A stretch of DNA of 64,000 nucleotides, from the NCBI GenBank assembly GCA_025677815.1, contig JAIXMP010000002.1, positions 1,178,001 through 1,242,000 of the forward strand, in the 5' to 3' direction. Both the position numbers and the translations under genes were made by a program. Numbering within the stretch: the stretch's first letter is position 1; the number at the start of each line of letters is the position of its first letter. This DNA comes from Phascolomyces articulosus. Taxonomy: Eukaryota; Mucoromycota; Mucoromycetes; Mucorales; Lichtheimiaceae. Below, one piece after another: positions 12,051-23,494 of this stretch. The notes below the pieces were generated by a model, which was not told the origin of the DNA, did not search any database, and was given only the letters and a program-made list of their open reading frames with translations.

Positions 12051-12902
12051 ATGGGCTTGTTAACTATCTTAAAGAAAATAAGAACAAAGGAAAAGGAAAT
12101 CCGAATCTTGATGCTGTAAGTTTAGAATTCTTTTTCTTATTACGTGTCTTTTCTTGTCTTCATCATCAAGTGTTAATGACTAATGAAAAACAGTGGTTTG
12201 GATAATGCTGGAAAGACAACCATTTTAAAACGCATCAACGGTGAACCGATCGACACAATCTCTCCAACACTTGGATTTAACATTAAAACTTTACAACATG
12301 ATATGTACGGGAATAACAGTTTTATTGATAATATAAAGAAACAGGAGAAAAAATTAATATTAAAAATGAAAAAATATACAGGTACAAGTTGAATATTTGG
12401 GATGTAGGTGGTCAAAAATCTATCCGGTCTTATTGGCGCAACTATTTTGAACAAACGGATGCATTGGTATGGGTCGTCGATTCGGCTGATAGATTACGAT
12501 TGCGTGATTGTAAAGAAGAATTAGCTCAATTATTACAGGAAGAGGTAGAAGAATACATACATATCCCTTGATAAATATCAGTGACTAAAATTTCAAGTAT
12601 CTTTCTACAGAGACTTGCAGGAGCAACATTGCTCGTATTTGCCAATAAACAGGATTTAGCAGGCGCTCTTTCCGAACAAGAATTACGAGAAGTGAGTTGA
12701 AATGTTGGGAAAGTTCTTACGTCTCTCATTGATCTAACCTTTCCTTTCCTTTCAAAAAAAAATACAGGCTCTAGAATTGGATTCTATCAAAAGCCATCAT
12801 TGGGCTATTCAAGCATGTAGTGCTGTAACCGGAGAAAGCTTATTAAAAGGAATGGATTGGGTTGTCAGTGATGTAGCATCACGAATATACATGTTAGAAT
12901 AA
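12051..12902 (+). CDS. ARL2: ADP-ribosylation factor-like GTPase Arl2
   Basis: Five exons: 12051-12115, 12194-12304, 12382-12544, 12611-12691 and 12768-12902, giving 184 aa, the same length as human ARL2. The sequence follows ARL2 closely throughout: [21 protein letters not shown]-loop [58 protein letters not shown] and [18 protein letters not shown]. Known ARL2 proteins act with tubulin cofactors in alpha/beta-tubulin folding and also bind BART in mitochondria. P-loop, switch II glycine and NKxD residues are all present, so it should bind and hydrolyse GTP. The intron at 12305-12381 is needed, because the unspliced frame inserts a Lys-rich stretch and a stop. It converges on the CGL gene with 138 bp between stops. 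Confidence 0.97.
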
Positions 12903-13040
12903 TAAATAATAAAGAAGAATACAACATATTCACTGTTTGTTTATTTGTTTGTTTTGTCTATATGCACAAGTTTTTTATTATTGTTTATTTATATGATTAA
13001 TTACAAAAAAAAGGAAAAGGTATGCTAATAAAAAGTATGC

Positions 13041-14529
13041 TTAATATGCGGATTTCAATGCATTGTCAAGATCTTGGATAAGATCATTTTGGTTTTCAAT
13101 ACCAATGGATACACGAACCAAAGTATCGGTGATACCCAAGGCAGCACGTTGCTCAGGGCTCAAACTGGCATGGGTCATGACAGCAGGGACTTCAATAAGG
13201 GATTCAACACCACCCAATGATTCAGCCAATGTAATAATATGAAGATCACCAAGGAATTTGTTGACGTTATCCAAAGTGCCTTCCATACGGAAGGAAACCA
13301 TACCGCCAAAGCCCTTTTGTTGTGTCTTAGCCAATTCGTGCTGAGGATGGGATTCTAAGCCAGGATAGATAACTTCGGTCACCTTGGGATGAGTTTGCAA
13401 AAATTGAGCAACAGCCAAAGCATTTTGTTCGTGACGTTGCATACGGACTTCCAAGGTCATGATACCACGACGAGCAAGGTAACAATCAAAGGCAGAAGGA
13501 ACAGCACCCAAAGAGTTTTGAAGGAAAGTCAATTTTTCGTGGATTTCATCACTGTTGGTAACAGCGACACCCATTACCACATCTGAGTGACCATTAATAT
13601 ATTTTGTAACGGAATGAACCACAATATCAGCACCCAATAACAAAGGGTTTTGGAAGTAAGGACTCATAAAGGTATTATCGACCACAAGCAAGGCACCATG
13701 GGCATGCGTATATTCAGCAATAGCCTTGATGTCAGCAAGACGCAAGGTTGGGTTGGTCGGCGATTCAATCCAGACAAGCTATATAGCAATAAAATACAAA
13801 GGTTTCAGCCACCAACAATTCAAAATAACACCAAAAACATCTCAAATCCAACATGAACAACCATCCAACAGAGTGGGTGAATATCACGTCATAATTCCGT
13901 GCTTTTACGAATAAAAAATTTTGAACTCTCCCACACAACACCAAAAAACACCTTAAGCTTCCATTTTAATTACCTTTGTGTTAGGCTTCAGGGCATCCTT
14001 GATAGAAGAAGCTTCCTTCAAATCAATAAAGCTGGTTTCAATACCATTGACTGGTGCAACTTTGGTAAAGTACCGATATGTACCACCATAAACGTCATTG
14101 ACGGATAAAACGTGAGAACCAGCACCCACCATGCTCAAAATAGTGGCAGTGACGGATGACCCAGAAGAGAAAGCAACGCCATGCTTACCCTTTTCTAACG
14201 ATGCAACAGCTGTTTCAAAGTTTACTCTTGTTGGGTTACCCGAACGCGAATAATCGAAACCCTGGAGACCGAAAAAAACATAAACAGTAACATATTAGAC
14301 CACCACTCCGTGGGAAAATTTTTTGACAACGTGAAGCGGAGCGAATAACATTTTTTTAAGTTCCATAATTTATACAGTGATTTCTTACCTTATGAACACC
14401 AGCAGCGGATTGCTTAAATGTAGTAGACAAAGAAAGAGGAGGAATAACAGCACCAGTAGTAGGATCAGGATCTTGACCAGCATGGATGGCACGAGTACCA
14501 AAACCGCTGTTATCGTATTTTGAAGCCAT
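13041..14529 (-). CDS. CYS3: Cystathionine gamma-lyase
   Basis: Three exons on the minus strand: 14529-14389, 14261-13974 and 13778-13041, giving 388 aa (yeast Cys3 is 394). Family marks: the N-terminal GFGTRAIHAGQDPDPTTGAV, YSRSGNPTR, AFSSGSSVTATIL, VWIESPTNPTLRL, VVDNTFMSPYFQNPLLLGAD, and the PLP-lysine motif HSVTKYINGHSD with Lys near residue 202. The C-terminus has LAESLGGVESLIEVPAVMTH and RVSIGIE. The enzyme cleaves cystathionine to cysteine, 2-oxobutyrate and ammonia, the last step of reverse transsulfuration in the cytosol. Cystathionine gamma-synthase and beta-lyase are close relatives; GVESL(I)E(V)PAVMTHAS and the short N-terminus favour the lyase of the Cys3 type. It is divergent from the PDCD2 gene. 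Confidence 0.92.
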
Positions 14530-14734
14530 GTTTGTTATATAAGAAAAGAGGAGGTATTGCTAAAGAAAATGAGAAATAAAAAGATAAGAAAAAGTGAAAG
14601 ACAAACGGAAACATCTACACGTTCCGTGCTTACCGATTTTATACTCGTTTGTGATTTCTGTATCCTGCACAATTTTGTGGCTTTTTCAAGCTCCTTTTTT
14701 TAACTCTACTCTTTTTTTACTTTCTTTTTTGAGA
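14530..14734. promoter_or_regulatory. Divergent promoter of CGL and PDCD2/TSR4 genes
   Basis: Only 205 bp separate the two start codons, so both 5' UTRs and promoters must fit here. The sequence is purine-rich on the CGL side and T-rich on the PDCD2 side. No specific factor site was recognised. Confidence 0.5.
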
Positions 14735-16284
14735 ATGAGCAAACCGATTAGTAATAAAGGAAAAGGGAAAAATAAAAAAAAGGCAACACCAGATCCCGTC
14801 CTTCTTGGTTTTCCAGATGGTTCTATTGATCCTGAACAAGATTCTGATGCTTATTCAACTAAAATAGGTGGTGTACCAGTAAGATATTTTACTTTTTTTA
14901 TTCCTTCATTTCATAAAAGCTGAGAAATCTAAAACACGTTATTTTTTATTTTTGCATAAAGGTTTGGCTTCAATCGGGTTTTGCACCACCTGCAGAGTAT
15001 TTAAAATGTGGTATATGTAGACAGTCCATGTATTTACTCTTTCAAGGTTATGTACCACTCGCCAACTCAATATATCACCGCGTCATATATGTTTGGGCTT
15101 GTAACCGTCGTTTATGTATGCGAAAGGAAGGAAGGTTAGTTAAGAGGAATAACATTATCATCGTCATATTACCAAAAAATGAACAAAACGGTAAAAGAAA
15201 AATTTCTTACTAATACAACAACATCAACAATAAATACTTTTTTAGTTTTACTGTTGTACGATCCCACTTAGTTGATCCAGAATATCTCGCAGCTCACCGA
15301 AAAAAAGAAGAAGAAAAACGTAAAAAAGAACAACTAAAACTTGAACAACAGAAAAAAGCAGCACAACCTTTTGGTGCCTTTCAGGTAAACTTATCATTGT
15401 CATTATCATCAACATCAAGTATAAAACGTGGGGAAAGACTGTCATGTCAGAAACAATCTTTATTATGATCTGATGAATAATGTGATGATATATAATGTTA
15501 CACACAGTTAGGTGACCTTTGGGGATCAAACACACCAAGTTTCTCACAAGCTGCTTCAAATGCAATCACGACATCTGAGCATGATGACAAATCAACTGAT
15601 ACAGATACATTAACAACAACACTTGAAAAAATGACACTGGATACCCAATCACCATCGTTACAGGAACAATCACAACAAGAAATTCCAATTGTAAGTTTTC
15701 CGGGAGAATATCTTTGGATCACAGAAGAAGATCTCAATAATTATGATGCTATGGGAATTGATATGGAACGTTATCGAGAATATATTGATATGCAAAATAC
15801 ACTTCTTGAAGCATCATCAGAAGATACCACAGAAGAAGGAACTTGGGGTGGAGAAGCTTATGAGAAACAACAATTACCAAGGGGTGTGGATAAACAATTT
15901 AAAAAGTTTGCTGAACGTGTACAGTTACAGCCAAATCAATGTGTACGATATCAATGGGGAGGTATTCCATTATTATATCATCAACTTCAAGGACATCAAC
16001 AACAATCCATTCGATCATTAGGTGGAAATTGTTCTCAGTGTGGTAGTTCACGTACATTTGAATTACAATTAATGCCCAACATTTTATCTTTATTACCAAC
16101 GTCTGAATATGCTTCGGCAGAATTATCAGAAAATAATAAGAAAAAGGATGTCAATAGCTGGGATATTGGCATGGAATTTGGTACAATTCTTGTTTTTGTG
16201 TGTGAAAAAGATTGTCATCCAGTAGATATTGAACAACCTTCTTATGTAAAAGAACATGTGCTTGTTCAATTTGAACAGGATTAG
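14735..16284 (+). CDS. TSR4: PDCD2/Tsr4-family ribosomal-protein chaperone
   Basis: Four exons: 14735-14878, 14962-15134, 15246-15384 and 15508-16284, giving 410 aa. N-terminal landmarks of the family are VLLGFPDG, KIGGVPVWL, the zinc-ligand pair CGICRQ, the strand LLFQGYVPL, YHRVIYVWACNRRLCM and then FTVVRSHL. The C-terminal PDCD2_C region has VRYQWGGIPLL, CSQCGSSRTFELQLMPNIL and a block ending with the strands IGMEFGTILVFVCEKDC. Known members (yeast Tsr4, animal PDCD2) are cytosolic chaperones dedicated to ribosomal protein uS5/Rps2 and are needed for 40S assembly. The Ser/Thr-rich middle (residues ~155-230) is variable in the family. The start is the ATG at 14735; an in-frame upstream ATG at 14594 would add a hydrophobic tail-like stretch not found in the family. 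Confidence 0.93.
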
Positions 16285-16723
16285 ATGAAATATATAATGT
16301 AAATATATATAGTAATAGTAATAATAATATATTTTTTATGTCACAATTATATATATATTTATATATATCTTGTACATCTCTTGAAAATACATAAAATGAA
16401 GAATAGGCGGGAGGGAGAGAGAGAAAGAAAGAAAAAGAGACGCAAGATTATTTTTTATATATGTATATCTGCAAATTCTGTAATACAAATTTGTTATTAT
16501 ATTGCCCAACTATGGTTTGCTGCGTGTATAATTATTATATTTATATTATGATATAAAACGAGTGAAATCACTACCTTGCCATGAGAGTATAAAAAAAAGA
16601 GAAAGAAAGAATGATGTGTCGTAATATTTGCAAATGCGTTGTTGTTTTTATAAAATGAATTATGTAATGGAATGGTTGTCTTGTTTTGGTGTATATATAT
16701 GTTGTTTATCTTCTTTTTTTGTT
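16285..16723. other. Intergenic between convergent genes
   Basis: AT-rich 3' flanks of PDCD2/TSR4 and CNOT9, with TA-rich runs and a GA-rich tract near 16408-16440. No gene was seen. Confidence 0.5.
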
Positions 16724-18240
16724 TTAGTTCATTGAACCATCGGAAAGGTTGATCAACAATTGCCCAAGGCATCGTCGAGTTGCTCCATCATCTTTCAATA
16801 CAGCGTGGAATGTTGTATCCCGTAACGGTTCAGGCAAACATTGACGTAATGCTTCTCGTGCTCTATAAAAAGAAAACCACCCAACGCATAAAATAGATCA
16901 GTTATCAAACTAATCCTTTTTATCTCTCCCTCCCATTCTTTCCTCATGATCTTTCAATTAGTTTTTACCTTGGATTATCAGAAAGCCTTAAATAACAACG
17001 AATAACATGCTTCAATAATCTGATTGCTTGTGTTTCCACAAGTTGGTTCACCATAGTATGTAGAACGGTTGCAACTGCATAGAATCGTTCATATGTCTGA
17101 CAAATGTAATACTAAATAAACATAATAAAAACAAAGGTGAATAAAAAAAACGTAAAGGTAGAAACAGATTTATCCTACTTACCAATCCAGTTTCATCCAA
17201 AAGTATCTTTTGTACAATAAAGATAGCCACTGTTTTTGATAATTCACTTCCAGTTTCCATAATTCGAAGACATAATGGAATGATCTCAGTTGACAACAAG
17301 AAACTAATCACTTCGGGATTATCGTTCTAACATACATCAAAAAGATGAGTTCATAATTCGAGGTTTTCTTTTTTCCAGAGCTATAAATAACTAAATAAAA
17401 GAAATCTCGCGTATTGCTTACCTTCACCAATGCACCAATGACACCAAGACTTGTTAAACGTAAATATTCAAAAGGTCGAGTTTTGCTTGTGGTGTTAAGA
17501 AATGGATATAAATAGAGAGGTATATGGGCTAGAAGGAAAAAAAAATAAAGATTGTGATTAAAATTACCACATGTTTCTTTTCTCAAAGGGAGAGAAAGGG
17601 AGAGGGAAAAGCTCACTATTTTATAATTTTATTTCCATCTTATATCAATAATTACCATGTAAAAACAATGTACGTGTCTCATTATGGTTTGCAACACACT
17701 GCAAAAGCGCCAGCGCATTGCACACTCGATTTGAAGTGACACCGTTCAAGGTGGGAGGTGTCAACATAGGATAAACCGAAACAATTTCTTGCAAAAGAAC
17801 TGACATGACACCTGAAATAATAAACTATGTAAATACATAGGAGAAAGATATACGTAGAAGTGTAAAATTCAAATCCTTTGTTATAGTTACCATAAGAATA
17901 CCAAAGAACAAGTGCGAGATCTTCATACTGCTCGCGTTTCTTACTAAGATCTAAAAGTGCTTGTTCTCGAAGAGATGGGTTCAAAAGCTCGAGAACAAGT
18001 GTATAAATCTTCTCTTCATCCAATTGGGCTAACTTTTGTTGTACTTGGTGATCTTGTTGTAAAAATGGAAAGTTCATGGACGAATTACCAGATGTCATGG
18101 CATTTTGTGCTGCTGCCGCTGCTGCTGCTGGATTATTATTCATAAGAACTGAATAAGCTGCAAATGGATCACCACCCGCTGTAACAGGTGCTCCACGTGC
18201 AGACATGCCTTGATGTTGCTGTTGTTGTTGCTGCTGCTGC

Positions 18241-18275
<35 letters not shown>

Positions 18276-18476
18276 TTGTTGATGGGCCACAGCGGCTGCT
18301 ACTGCAGCTGCTTGTTGATTACCACCTAAAGCTGAGTATTGTTGTGACAAAGCATTTACACCTGCGGTGCCAGCACCAGCTGATTGCAGAACGGCTGCAA
18401 GTGGATTAGGTGTTGCTCCACCTGACAATGACGGTTGTTGTTGGAGGTATTGATGATATTGGGAATTCGGATACAT
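16724..18476 (-). CDS. CAF40: CCR4-NOT complex subunit CNOT9/Caf40 (Rcd1) with polyglutamine N-terminus
   Basis: Six exons on the minus strand: 18476-17891, 17811-17656, 17528-17422, 17326-17183, 17111-16969 and 16862-16724, giving 424 aa. The conserved Rcd1 core starts near residue 150 ([20 protein letters not shown]) and runs through [76 protein letters not shown], a later [17 protein letters not shown] and [20 protein letters not shown]. It folds as armadillo repeats that bind CNOT1 and RNA-binding proteins in mRNA deadenylation and decay. The ~150 residues before the core are low-complexity, with a run of more than 20 Gln encoded by mixed CAG/CAA (CTG/TTG on the plus strand, about 18214-18283) and an Ala-rich stretch. 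Such tails are known in fungal Caf40. It is convergent with PDCD2/TSR4. Confidence 0.95.
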
Positions 18477-19679
18477 AAGAATATATAATTATTAATATTA
18501 TTACTGGTAAAAGATATTGCGTGCACTATTTTATAAAAAAAGGAAAAAAGGGAGCACACAAGTTGAGGGAAAAAAAAGGTTTCGATTAAAGAGATATTTC
18601 CCTCGCGGAGCTCATATTGATTGATATCTTCATATCAATAGGAGGTCTAGGTTTCTCGGAAAGGGACTATTATTGAAATGACTAGTAGATACAAGTAGTA
18701 TGTTGTTTAGTAGTTTCATATGCTAATATCAATATTTCATTATATAAAATGGCCGCATCCTTTATATAATACCAATAGATTTAATTATATAGTAATAGTT
18801 ACAATAGCAGTTATACGAGATCTATCATCACTATGAGGTACTGCATAAGAAATTGGATTATATAATTGGCAGTATGTTCAATGAGATATACATAGTAATT
18901 TAATCAATTATAATTTACTGGTATTACATAAAAATTATTACATATAATACTAATAGTGAGCAGAGGATTTTGGTTGACTTTTCCTGGTCTCTCATTTAAT
19001 ATCCAGGAAACAAGCATAACTTCTCGTACAGAAATTTTACTTCAAGTTTGTCGTATTTAACAGTAATCCAATATATAAAAGTTTGGTAGCAAGATTCTTC
19101 TAATGTGTTCTTCAATTAAAAAAGCATAATATACATCATTCTATCCAATACAATACAAGCCCTTGTCCCCGGGTTACCAAGTTTTTGTACTGTTTAAACG
19201 CTACCCGAAAAAGAACATTCTAGCCAACATGATAACCGACAATCAGCGAAAAAGGAAGACAATAATAACAGATATAGAGCACAGAAATAAAAAATTACTA
19301 TTTTCCAGTACTAGAAAATATCATTACATTGCTTTTAATAAACATCAAGGTAAAAAAACCGTGTACTTGCGGAATTAATCAGTTACCATATAACACTGTG
19401 CTTCTAATTGACATTCAACAATCGAGAATCAAAAGCGAAAAAATTATAGTAACAATAAGTAAACTAATATAATACCAACATGGTTAGCCTATTGTTTTTA
19501 TATTTGAAGACGAATGCTTGGGTATAATCTTTTTCAATGTACCCCAATCTATTGCAAAAATTAAAGTTGGATTTCGATCAAATTTTAATACTATCCCATT
19601 CTCAGCATCTTATTCGGGATCCTGCCAAATTGGTGTCAACTCTTTTACCTTAGATATCACACTTTTTTTAAAGGTTGCA
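18477..19679. other. Gene-poor spacer upstream of divergent CNOT9 and Misato genes
   Basis: 1.2 kb of very AT-rich DNA. Small inverted repeats occur, for example around 18620-18640 (TTGATATC/CATATCAA). An open frame at 19163-19378 has no recognisable content. The Misato start at 19680 is preceded by an open frame that looks like chance. No gene was identified. Confidence 0.4.
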
Positions 19680-22139
19680 ATGCGTGAAATCGTAACTCTA
19701 CAGCTAGGACAGCTTGCTAATTTTGTTGGGACTCATTTTTGGAACACTCAGGTCAGTCCATGGTAAATAAGGAAAGGCTTTAAAAAAACGTATAAACGAT
19801 ATTGACGATTGGAACAAGATTTTTCTTATTATTTGCAGGAAGAATATTTTACTTATGGAGCCGATCCAACAGAATCTAACGTTGAAATCGATCACGATAT
19901 TTTATATCGCGCAGGCCTTTCACCAACAGTACGTTTTGTTTCTCATCGATAGTATGGAATAGAATTCAATGTTAAATTGCAAGTTTATTTTTTTAAAAAC
20001 AAAAATCAGGGTGCTGAGACATATACACCGCGTGTGTTAGTATATGATTTAAAAGGTGGATTTGGATCACTTCAAAAATACAATCAACTTTTTGCAGCCG
20101 AAGCAAATGATAAAGTGGGTTGGTATGTTTAGTATGGTTTCTTTTATGAGTATATCCAAAAATAATCAAACTCTAACCCTGACAGTATAGGGATCAAGGG
20201 ATAAATAAAGTTGTACAAGATCAATATCCTAAAAATGCTTATCAACAACAACTGGAACGTATGGATGTGGTAAGGATGATGGATGGGAAAATCAATTGGA
20301 TGATAGATCAAGCTATATTTATTCTGTTTTACACACACACACACACAAAATAGGATCCTGCTACAGAAATGGTCGAATTGGATGATAATTCTGTCAAAAC
20401 TTGGTCTGATTTCAATCGAATTTATTATCATCCACGATCCATGAATCAAATCACAACACATAATATGGATGATACGATCAGCCCTTACCATGCATATTCA
20501 GTGGGGCGTCAATCTTACAGTGATTATGAGCGGGTCAGTACCAATTTTTATTTCAATGTTTTTTTTACTGACCACTACGACTCACACATAAAAATAACCC
20601 AGGAAACGGAGTCATTTGAAGATAATTTTCGACATTTTGTTGAAGAATGTGACAACCTTCAGGTAAAATTAGTATTTATATTGCTGGTATTACAACCATT
20701 TCAGCGTTTTTATTATAAATTAACTTTTATTCCAAAACCAGGGTTTCCAAGTGCTAGCAAGTATGGATGATGCATTTAGTGGATTTACAGAAGGATTACT
20801 ACATGATGTTCGAGACGAGTTTGCAAAAACACCCATATTGTGTTATAGTCTACAATCATCTTCTTTACCAACACAAGAACGTGCTAAGCACCGTGTTGCG
20901 TTAAATCGAGCCTTGGGCATAGCAAGAATATTGGATTTATGTTCAAGTTATATTCCATTATACACTCCATCAGCGTCTCATATACGCAATTCTGGATTGT
21001 CAAATTATATACACCCTAATGTAAGTAATTAGACAGACATACGCGGTAATAATGGATAAAAAATATTTACATTATACTATAGTGTAATTCAATGTATCAT
21101 ACAAGTGCTATTCTTTCATCTGCTATTGAAACTATATCTTTATCCTTCAGGTAAGTCAGTATACATTACTCTTCATCTTGTTGAACATGCAATAATTGAA
21201 CAGTCTTTTTCTTTTTTGATTTGTTAAATTATAGAATGAAGAGTAATTTCACAAGCATTGGAAGTCTATGTGACAAGTTGAATGGTCAAGGCACAACTCG
21301 ATTATCAGGTGTATCGCTTTCTTTACCTTTACCATTTATGCAGGATGGTTTTGAAGCAACTGCTGAACAATTCAAGAGCAATATTGCCCCAGCAATCGAA
21401 TTAACAAAACTTCCCTCGGTTCGTTGCTATTACTTTTTGTGTTTAAAAGATAAAAAGAAATACCTCTAGGAGAAATAAATTTGCTGATTCCCCTTCATAA
21501 TAGTCAAAACAACAATCCGATATTGATATATTCGCAGAAGATGTTATTGTCCGTGGATTACCGAGAGGAACTGGACATGTCAATAGTCAAGGGATATACG
21601 AATACACACGTGCCTTGTACCACAAGTTTCCACAAGCGGATCCGTAAGTTTTTTTTGTATCCAATACTTCTTGCCTCAGAATTCATTTTTTTGGATAAAC
21701 TAAAAAAAATTGATTCATTGTAATTTTATAGACGTTTTATTGATCAAGTACCTTACCCTCTTCCAAGTTCTTATCCACGATTCTTCAGCTCGAATCATGA
21801 TAGCAAAGGATTCATGTATGGGTTCTTTTTATTTATCCTTGAAGTATTTTCACTGCATTAGAAATATTAAATGGTCTATTCATATATAATAGAACGACAC
21901 AATTGGAATCGGAACCATTAAATTCGGTTCCAATATTATCAAGAATGTATACTGGAACCGAGCTTTATCCCGAAATCGACCACCTTTCAAAACAAGTTGA
22001 TGCCGTACCATTTAGACAAATGTCAGATTATTCTGAGGGTACCTATGGATTAGCACAAGGGGATTATCTTGAGTTGAAGGAAGCGTTGATGCGACTTTCA
22101 GATACATATTCAAGTGATTCAGAAATTATGCTTGATTAG
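19680..22139 (+). CDS. DML1: Misato/Dml1 family tubulin-like mitochondrial protein
   Basis: Twelve exons (19680-19751, 19839-19928, 20010-20122, 20191-20269, 20354-20533, 20603-20662, 20742-21020, 21083-21150, 21235-21418, 21504-21643, 21732-21815, 21893-22139), giving 531 aa; all phases agree. The start MREIVTLQLGQLANFVGTHF is the Misato segment II opening, followed by QEEYFTYG, VEIDHDILYR, TPRVLVYDLKGGFGSL, and the tubulin-like region with SYSDYERETESFEDNFRHFV and DDAFSGFTEGLLHDVRDEF. Later marks are the VSLSLPLPF strand and FAEDVIVRGLPRGTGHV. In yeast (Dml1) and animals (MSTO1) the protein is needed for mitochondrial inheritance, shape and fusion. The gene is convergent with PDCD7, with only 76 bp between the stop codons, so the transcripts probably overlap. 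Confidence 0.93.
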
Positions 22140-22215
22140 AAAGATAAAAGAGGATAGCTATATTATATTATGTACACATCACTACTAATAGTTGGGTTTT
22201 TTTAATTAATAATTA

Positions 22216-23344
22216 CTATGGTGATTGATTTACAAGATGAGTTGCCCAAATCCAACTGGAAGGAGGTGCTGGTGGGACCCATGTGGGTGGTATTTTATCT
22301 TGTCGGGAACTATTGCCATTTGACTCATCTACATTATCGTAAATATAGTAATCCCAGTGAGTTCGTATACGTCGTAAATTATCTGTATTTTGATAACCTT
22401 GGCTCCAATATTCATAGGCTTTTTTATCAAAAAGACCTTTGTTATTCCACTTATCCTCTGGATGAATATAAAGTGTTTTTTCTTCGTTTGTTGGAAACTC
22501 TTTTTCTTCGACAAGTTTTTGATTTTCTTGTTCTGCATTCCAAGATTTGACTTTTTCGAAAAATTCGTTTCCGTCCTCTGAGAAGAAATGGCCTTTCGCT
22601 TCTAGTCGTTTTCGTCGGATATTTCGTAATTGTGTCAACTTCTCCACTAATCTACTTAATTCTCGTATTCTCAATTTTTGTGAGGAGGATGGTTGCGGTG
22701 ATTTTTGTTGTTCTTTCTGCTGCTAATTGAAATCAATAGAAAATGGATAGATTATTAGGAGAAGGAAAACAAAGGCACTTATGCTTAACAATAAGTTTGA
22801 TTTATAAAGAAAATATCGATACAAACATGTTTTCGTTGTTGTTCTTGTTGACGTGTCTCTCTTTGCCAACGATCAATATCAGCATGTAATTTTTCTCGAC
22901 GTTTTTCCAGTTGAATCCTACGTTTTTCTGTGTTTTCGGCACGACGTTTTCTTCCTCGCTGGGAAGAATTTTTTAATCAGATTATTGAAACGCTGAGTGA
23001 ATTTTGTGATATTTTTATGTAGTTACCTTTTTTCTTTCCAATTTATGTTGTTTTGATATGATACGTTTCAAATACTTAGGATTTTGTACCGTTTGCAATG
23101 TGGATTCTAACTCTGTCTAATAAGTCCATGTGTTGCTTTATTAATGAAAAGAATAAAGAATATAAAAAGAAGGACACTAATATTGTTTATGCAAAATAAA
23201 AGATAACATTACAAGAGTAGATTCCGTGTTTTGATGTTGTGCCAGGAGCTGATCATTGGAAGAATTAGCAAGACTTTCAATCGAATCAATGGCATTTGCT
23301 AATTGTCGTCTAAGCTCTATAATACGTATTGGAGGTGCATCCAT
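22216..23344 (-). CDS. PDCD7-like U11/U12 snRNP 59K protein
   Basis: Four exons on the minus strand: 23344-23213, 23116-23027, 22958-22827 and 22722-22216, giving 286 aa. It is highly charged and coiled-coil-like (LERKKRGRKRRAENTEKRR, LEKRREKLHADIDRWQRETR), and contains RELSRLVEKLTQLRNIRRKR. The C-terminus has the PDCD7 signature: an aromatic segment RIRTHWDYYIYD, then IPPTWVPPAPPSSWIWAT, compared with the proline-rich WATAL-like end of the human 59K protein. PDCD7/59K is a protein of the U11/U12 di-snRNP of the minor spliceosome, binding 65K. Its presence suggests that this fungus retains U12-type splicing. I saw no clear U12-type (ATATCCTT or GTATCCTT) introns in the genes of this window. 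The family call rests on the C-terminal motif and composition, so it is moderately sure. Confidence 0.72.
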
Positions 23345-23494
23345 CAATCACGTATAATTAATAAACTACGTTTATTTTTTTCGTCGTTATTGGATATGTA
23401 TAAATAATAGAAAAATTACAAAAATTAAAGGAGTGTGTTCTATTTATTTTGGATGAGAGGAGAGGAAACGGGTAAAAAAAAAAAAATAGAAAAA

